A DNA stretch of 5,849 nt. Source: a bacterium. Lineage in GTDB: Bacteria; Actinomycetota; Acidimicrobiia; Acidimicrobiales; CATQHL01. The notes under the pieces are model-generated. The model did no database searches. It was not told the DNA's origin and worked only from the letters and a program-made list of their open reading frames with translations. Of this stretch, positions 1 through 5,000 are shown piece after piece. The stretch spans positions 1,361 through 7,209 of the forward strand of contig JAPPKQ010000273.1 in NCBI GenBank assembly GCA_028819945.1, written 5' to 3'. Numbering within the stretch: position 1 is the stretch's first letter; each line of letters opens with the position of its first letter. Position numbers and translations under genes: made by a program.

Positions 1-53
1 AACCGCACCGCGCGTTCCGACATGCCATGATCCCGGATCGACCCGCAGCAGCC

Positions 54-386
54 CAGCCAGGCGCCATTGCTGCGTCGGTCGTGATGCGAAAGCGGCCGCC
101 TGGCGCGCCGCCCGTCATCGTCCCGCACGGATCGGTCCCGCGGTGCCGAGGATGCGTCCCCGCCGGTCCTGATCCACCTCTGTGCACCGAACGCTTGCCG
201 CCTTCCCCGCCTCCCGCCGCCCGCGTTGTCGTCGCCCACCGGATGAGCTCCATCCGCGTCATGGACCGCATCCTGGTCATGGACACCGGCCGCATCGTGG
301 AGAGCGGCCGCTACGACGACCTGTTCCGCCGGGACGGCGTCTTCGCCGCCCTGGCCCGCCGCCAGCTCGTGCAGCCCTCCGGGTAG
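54..386 (+). pseudogene. Decayed ABC-transporter ATPase, 3' remnant
   Basis: Only the C-terminal end of an ABC ATPase domain is convincing. From 222 to the TAG at 384-386 the frame reads VVVAHRMSSIRVMDRILVMD, then GRIVESG and FAALARRQL. This is the H-loop (His at 237-239), the D-R-I-L-V-x-D strand, the GRIVE-G turn and the usual C-terminal helix. The FAxLARRQL ending recalls exporters of the NHLM/NHLP peptide type, a tentative resemblance only. Upstream I see pieces in alternating frames: PGAIAASVV (57-83), AAAWRAAR (92-115), a possible RPR-VLI-TS Walker B vestige (about 154-181), and HRTLAAFPASR (185-217). A one-base shift near 218 would join that last piece to the H-loop. No intact Walker B or LSGGQ signature can be read, and the spacing from PGAI to the H-loop is about half that of an intact domain. 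A frame starting at ATG 27 is open to 386, but its N-terminal half is not ABC-like. Accumulated indels are the best explanation. Confidence is high for the C-terminal piece and moderate for the upstream pieces. Confidence 0.65.
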
Positions 387-442
387 CCCGCTTCGCCCGC
401 TGTCGCGCCCCCTGTCCCCCCGTCCCCCCGCCTCCCCGCCCC

Positions 443-464
443 GAGGGTCCCATCTGAGACCCTC
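443..464 (+). terminator. Possible hairpin downstream of the ABC remnant
   Basis: GAGGGTC (443-449) is perfectly complementary to GACCCTC (458-464), around an 8-base loop. It lies 57 bases after the remnant's stop codon and 51 bases before the regulator's start. There is no T-tract after it, so as an intrinsic terminator it is weak. It could instead be a leader hairpin or an operator-like inverted repeat. Its GGGTCCCA core is shared with the stronger terminator at 1674. The spacer before it (about 407-442) is a run of C-rich sequence with no gene. Confidence 0.35.
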
Positions 465-503
465 CCGCCATGCCCCAGGCCCTGTAAGGTCCACGCCTTT
501 CGC

Positions 504-508
504 GAGGA
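504..508 (+). promoter_or_regulatory. Ribosome binding site of the LuxR-type regulator
   Basis: GAGGA lies six bases before the ATG at 515. This supports that start over later in-frame codons. No convincing -35/-10 pair is visible in the short spacer upstream. Confidence 0.6.
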
Positions 509-514
509 CCCCGC

Positions 515-1660
515 ATGCCGCCATCCTTCGATGACTTCCAGCGCCTCCTCGCCGCCTTGCAGGAAGCGGCCCTCGACGACGCCCGCTGGCCGGCGGCCAG
601 CGCCCTCATCGACGAGGTCTGCAGCATCGTCGGCAACGCCCTGGTCGTCGGCGAGGGTCTGGGCGACGACGTCCACCTCCACTTCGTCCGCTATCTCTAC
701 CGCGGCGAGCCGCGCCCGGACCGCGTGCGCGAGTATTTCGACCTCCACCATCCCCGCGATGAGGGCCTGCCCCGCCTCCGCCAGCAGCCCCACGGCCGCC
801 TCGTGCACGTCCCCGACCTCTACACCGAGGCCGAGCGCAAGACCTCGGCGGCCTACAACGAAGGCCTGCGCCGCCTCCGCGGCCAGAGCGGCCTCAACGT
901 CCGCTTCGACGCCCCGGGCGGCCTGCGCATCGTCTGGGGCGCCGGCAACCCCGTCAGCGGCGCCTGGCAGTCCGACCGCATCGCGCTCATCGAGGCCCTG
1001 CTGCCGCACCTCCGCCACCTTGTCGTCATGCGCCAGGCCCTGGCCGCCGCCGATACCCTCGGCGCCTCCCTCACCGCCCTCCTCGACAGCAGCCGCATCG
1101 GCGTCCTCCACCTCGACCGCGCCGGCCGCCTGCTGGCGGCCAACGCCCCCGCCCTGGACGTCCTGCGCCGCGCCGACGGCCTCTCCGACAAGGGCGGCTT
1201 CCTCAGCGCCTGGCTGCCGGAAGACCACGAGCGCCTGCAGGACCTGCTGGCGCGCGCGCTGCCGACCCTGTGGGGCGAGCCGCCCGCCGGCGGCTCCATG
1301 ATCCTCCACCGCCTTTCCGACCCGGCGCCCCTTGGCCTGCACCTCAGCCCCGTCGGCGACCCCCGTGCCGATTTCGGTGCCCGCCGCGTGGCGGCCCTCG
1401 TGCTGGTCGTCGACCCCGCCTTCCCGCCGCGCGTCAATCCGGCCCGCGTCGCCCGCGCCCTTGGCCTCCGGCCCTCCGAGGCACGCGTCGCGGCCCTCCT
1501 GGCCGAGGGCCGCTCCATAACCCAGATCGCCGCCGTCACCGGCCGCAGCCCCGGCTACTTCCGCAAGGTCCTCAAGCGCGTCTACACCAGGCTGGGGGTC
1601 CCCGGCCAGGTCGCCCTGGTGCCCCGCGTCCTCGCCGTGGACGTCCTCCCCGGGTCCTAA
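515..1660 (+). CDS. LuxR-family helix-turn-helix transcriptional regulator
   Basis: This 381-residue cytoplasmic protein has the layout of a family of ~370-residue LuxR-type regulators common in alphaproteobacteria. Residues ~1-175 form a variable sensor-like region; ~183-295 resemble a PAS fold (SSRIGVLHLDRAGRLLAANA is the typical start); ~316-372 form the DNA-binding domain. That last part reads LGLRPSEARVAALLAEGRSI, then TQIAAVTGRSPGYFRKVLKR and VYTRLGV, matching the LuxR/GerE pattern LTPxEARVAxLLAEGxS...HLKRIxxKLGV. The recognition-helix segment SPGYFRKVLKRVY departs from the usual TVRTHLKRIY. There is no receiver domain, no conserved autoinducer-binding pattern that I can recognise and no membrane segment, so the ligand is unknown. 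The start is supported by GAGGA six bases upstream. The TAA stop is followed 13 bases later by a strong terminator, so the gene is probably monocistronic. Its targets cannot be told from the sequence; the large exoprotein gene downstream is only a candidate by proximity. Confidence 0.9.
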   Translation: MPPSFDDFQRLLAALQEAALDDARWPAASALIDEVCSIVGNALVVGEGLGDDVHLHFVRYLYRGEPRPDRVREYFDLHHPRDEGLPRLRQQPHGRLVHVPDLYTEAERKTSAAYNEGLRRLRGQSGLNVRFDAPGGLRIVWGAGNPVSGAWQSDRIALIEALLPHLRHLVVMRQALAAADTLGASLTALLDSSRIGVLHLDRAGRLLAANAPALDVLRRADGLSDKGGFLSAWLPEDHERLQDLLARALPTLWGEPPAGGSMILHRLSDPAPLGLHLSPVGDPRADFGARRVAALVLVVDPAFPPRVNPARVARALGLRPSEARVAALLAEGRSITQIAAVTGRSPGYFRKVLKRVYTRLGVPGQVALVPRVLAVDVLPGS

Positions 1661-1673
1661 CCCCCCCGCCTTG

Positions 1674-1697
1674 GGGTCCCACCAGGGACCCTTTTTT
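1674..1697 (+). terminator. Rho-independent terminator of the LuxR-type gene
   Basis: A perfect 7-bp stem, GGGTCCC (1674-1680) with GGGACCC (1685-1691), has a four-base loop ACCA and is followed directly by six T residues (1692-1697). It begins 13 bases after the regulator's stop codon. It is a textbook intrinsic terminator on the + strand and separates the regulator from the next gene transcriptionally. Confidence 0.93.
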
Positions 1698-1740
1698 CAT
1701 GTTTTAAGTTCTGTATTTTTCACCGCTTTTCACGCACGGC
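1698..1740 (+). promoter_or_regulatory. AT-rich leader, likely promoter region of the exoprotein gene
   Basis: This is the only clearly AT-rich stretch in a very GC-rich window (GTTTTAAGTTCTGTATTTTT at 1701-1720). It lies between a terminator and the start of a large gene that needs its own promoter. No well-spaced -35/-10 hexamer pair can be picked with confidence; TGTATT at 1712-1717 is a possible -10. The role is inferred from position and composition. Confidence 0.3.
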
Positions 1741-1760
1741 CCCATCAGCCCACGCGTTCA

Positions 1761-1766
1761 GGAGGT
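1761..1766 (+). promoter_or_regulatory. Near-consensus Shine-Dalgarno sequence for the large exoprotein
   Basis: GGAGGT stands seven bases before the ATG at 1774. It is the best ribosome binding site in the window. It decides the start: the in-frame ATG codons at 1894 and 2023 have no comparable site, although 2023 would give a more ordinary signal peptide. Confidence 0.75.
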
Positions 1767-1773
1767 AACGGCG

Positions 1774-2022
1774 ATGCAGCAAACCAGCTTGGACTTTTCA
1801 TTGACGGGACAGCTTGCGTCTTCGCTTAGGAACCGATTTGCGCCCGTACGGCGCTCTCGTCGTAACCCTCATCCACGCCGCGGGGCTGACGCCATGGGCC
1901 GCGCCGAAGATGCCCGCCGGGAGCGTGAATCCCGCCGCCTGACCTCTCCCCTCCTCCCTTCGGACGGAGCCACCTCCTCCCCGTCCTCCCCGGGTTTCCT
2001 GCCGCGCCTCCGCCGGGCGGCG
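1774..2022 (+). other. Arg-rich N-terminal extension ahead of the signal peptide
   Basis: These 83 residues precede the hydrophobic signal segment. They are strongly basic (RNRFAPVRRSRRNPHPRR near residues 20-37, then RRERESRR near 50) and later Ser/Pro-rich. The first ~33 codons use more A/T-ending and rarer codons (TTG, TTT, TCA, CTT, AGG) than the rest of the gene. An unusually long n-region and a wrong start (true start 1894 or 2023) are the two readings. The strong Shine-Dalgarno sequence favours the long form. Confidence 0.5.
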
Positions 2023-5000
2023 ATGGCGTGCCTGCCCGGCCTCGCCGCCGGCGCCGTGTCGCTCGGGCTCCTGGCCGCCGCGGCGCCCGCCGGGGCGCAG
2101 ACGCCGACGAGCGTCAAGCTGGTGGGCAATACCGGGCAGACCGCCACGGCCAACACGGTTGGTGCCGATAGCGACAATGCCCAGCCGTTCACGACTGGCG
2201 GCAACAGCACCGGCTACAGGCTGACGGCGGTGAAGTTGTCCGTCGTTGGCGCTTCCGGCACGCCGACCTACACCGCGCACATCTATCTCGCCGACGACAC
2301 GACCAGCCAGCCGACCGGCAGCAGTCTGGGCACGCTCGCGAACCCGGCCTCGCTGGCGACCGACGGGATCAAGACGTGGACGGCAACCGGGGGCGGCATC
2401 GATCTCGACGCCGGCACGGACTACGTCTTCGTCCTGGACTCGTCGGCGTTCGTCACCGCAGCACCCGATTATCAATTGACCGCCTCGGACGCTGAAGATT
2501 CGGATGCGGCGTCGGGCTGGAGCATCGCCGACAACTACTTCTCGCGGACTTACCTCGGCGGCAGCTGGGGTGAGCGAAGTGATTCCCTGAAGATCGAGAT
2601 CCACGGCTACTCGAAGCTGGCGGCGCCGTCCGCGCCGACGGTGCGCGCCGTGTCCGGCCTTGGCGACCGCCTGACGGTGCGCTGGACGGCGGCGCCGATA
2701 GCGGCGGCCGTGACCGACTACGACGTCCGCTGGTACAAGGGCGCCGCCGACCCGGAGGACGAGGCGGACTGGGTCGAGGCAGGGGAGGCCGGCGGCCACG
2801 ACCACGTCAACGCGGGAACGAAGGCGACGCTCACGGGTCTCGAGGCGAACACCGCCTACCGCGTGCAGGTGCGCGCCGTGAACGCCGGCGGCGCCGGGCC
2901 GTGGTCCGACTCGGGCGGCGCCACAACGTTCACGGCGTCGGACGGGTCGACGACGACGGGCGGGGCGCTGGTGTCCAACACCGGGCAGACCGCCACCTCC
3001 AACCCCGTTGATGCCGATGTCGACAATGCCCAGCCGTTCACGACGGGAAGCAATGCCGGCGGCTACAAGCTGACGGCGGTGAAGGCGACGATCAGTGGCG
3101 GCACCGGCACGCCGACCTACACCGCGCACATCTTCCTTGCGGACACCACCACCGGCCGGCCGACGGGCAGCAGCCTGGGCACGCTCACGAACCCGGCCTC
3201 GCTGACCACCGACGGGACCAAGACGTGGACGGCCCCGGAGGGCGGCATCGACTTGGCCGCCGAGACGGTCTACGCCTTCGTCCTGGACTCGTCGGCGTTG
3301 GTCCTTTCAGCAGTTCCCCGCTATCAATTGACGGCTTCGGACGCTGAGGACTCGGATGCGGCGTCGGGCTGGAGCATCGGCAACAAATCCTTCTTGCGGA
3401 GTTTCTCCACCAGCACCTGGCATGAGCGAAGTGAATCCCTCCAGATCGAGCTCCACGGCCACGCGAGGCGCGCGCCCGAGGCGCCGACGGTGCGCGCCGT
3501 GTCCGGCCTCGGCGACCGCCTGACGGTGCGCTGGCGCGAGCCGTCGGTTGAGGGCGGTGGTGCGATCACCGACTACGACGTCCGTTACTACAAGGGCGCC
3601 GCCGACCCGGAGGACGAGGCGGACTGGATCGAGTCCGGCGAGGCCGGCGGCCACGACCACGTGGGCACCGCGACGAAGGCGACGCTCACGGGGCTCGACG
3701 AGGCCACCACCTACCGCGTGCAGGTGCGCGCCGTAACCGCCAGTGGCAACGGGCCGTGGTCCTCCTCGGGCGTCGCCGCGACGCCTGTGTGGCTGGGCGG
3801 GTCGACGACGAGCGGGTCCCTGGTCTCGACCACGGGCCAGACTCGCACCGGCACCAAAGCCTTCACCGTGGACTACGCGCAGGCCTTCACGACCGGCGGC
3901 AGTTCCGGCGGCTACAGGATGACCGGCCTGGACATCCAGTTGCAGCAGGCCGTGGGGCCGCCGACCTACACAGTTGCCATCCATGAGGACTCCGCCGGTG
4001 TTCCGGGCACCTTGGCGGGCACGCTGACCAACCCGTCGAGCCTGCCGACGACCTGGGGGAACGCGCGCTACACGACCACCGGCATCGACCTCGACGCCGG
4101 CACCACGTATTGGGTGGTGATCGATCTCCACAGTTCCAACTCGCAAACGAAGTTGGCGTCAACATCCTCGAATGGCGAGGATGCGGGTGCGCAGGCGGGA
4201 TGGAGCGTCGCGGACGACATTCTCGCGCGAACGACGGATGCCACCTCGTGGAGCACCACCCCGGCCAGCACCGACTCCCTGATGCTCTCCATCCACGGCC
4301 GCGCCAAGGGCGACAACCCCTTTAGGGCGTCGGCGGGCGGCGGGCTGGTGGGCAACACCGGGCAGACTTCATTACCGGGAGGTGGCGTTCTTCTCGAAAG
4401 AAGTCTCGCCCAGGCGTTCGACACCGGCGGCCACGCCAGCGGCTACAAGCTGACCGCGGTGACGGCACATGTGGCCGGCGGCACCGGCACGCCGACCTTC
4501 ACCGCGCACGTCTACCTTGCGGACGACACGACCGGCCATCCGACCGGCGGCAGCCTGGGCACGCTCGTGAACCCGGCCTCGCTGGCGACCAGCGGATCCT
4601 ACACGTGGAACGCCCGCGGGGGCGGCATCGACCTGGACGCCGGCGAGAGCTACCTCTTCGTCCTGGACGTGTCGGCGGCAGCCGGTTCCGGACATCCCGG
4701 AATCACCACCACGAATTCGGGTTTCGAGGATGCCGGTGCGGCCTCGGGCTGGAGCATCGCCGACTCTGGTATCACGAAGGCCGTCGCCGGCTGGGGCAAC
4801 GTTGTCCCTGCGCGCGCCCTCAAGATCGCCATCCACGGCTACGCGAAGCGCGGCCTTGCGGCGCCGTCGGTGAGCGCGGTGCCGCTGCAGCCCGACCGGC
4901 TGTCGGTGCGCTGGCCGCCGCCGCCCGGTGTGCCGGCGACGGACTACGACCTGAGGTACTACAGGGGCAGCCTCGACCCGGGGGACGAGGCGGACTGGAT

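Larger units (their letters stand above)
2119..3789 (+). repeat. Tandem duplication of an R-Fn unit (period about 849-855 bp)
   Basis: R1-Fn1 and R2-Fn2 align along their whole length at offsets of 849 to 855 bases, with only whole-codon indels. Segment 2632-2685 matches 3481-3534 with one mismatch in 54 bases. Segment 2470-2528 matches 3322-3380 with four mismatches in 59, all at third codon positions and all synonymous. This points to a fairly recent in-frame duplication kept under protein-level constraint. Confidence 0.85.

Noticed and set aside
27..386. A complete small gene starting at ATG 27
   Set aside because: Only the last 54 residues look like a real protein family. The N-terminal half is Pro/Arg-rich read-through with no ribosome binding site, so a pseudogene is the better call.
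311..1342. Open frame on the - strand opposite the LuxR-type gene
   Set aside because: Ala/Gly/Glu-rich composition with no motif. The + strand frame has a recognisable HTH, ribosome binding site and terminator.
2023..2040. Lipoprotein lipobox around the Cys at residue 86
   Set aside because: The Cys is at the start of the hydrophobic core (MACLPG), not after it. The A-G-A|Q site fits signal peptidase I instead.
1798..3129. Long open frame on the - strand (443 codons) opposite the exoprotein
   Set aside because: It mirrors the GC-rich third positions of the sense gene. Its product is Arg/Gly/Val-rich with no recognisable domain and repeats the sense-strand repeat pattern.
4303..4344. Possible frameshift or gene boundary between R3 and R4, where the alternation breaks
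   Set aside because: The frame reads straight through (AKGDNPFRASAGGG) with no stop and keeps the same frame in both modules.
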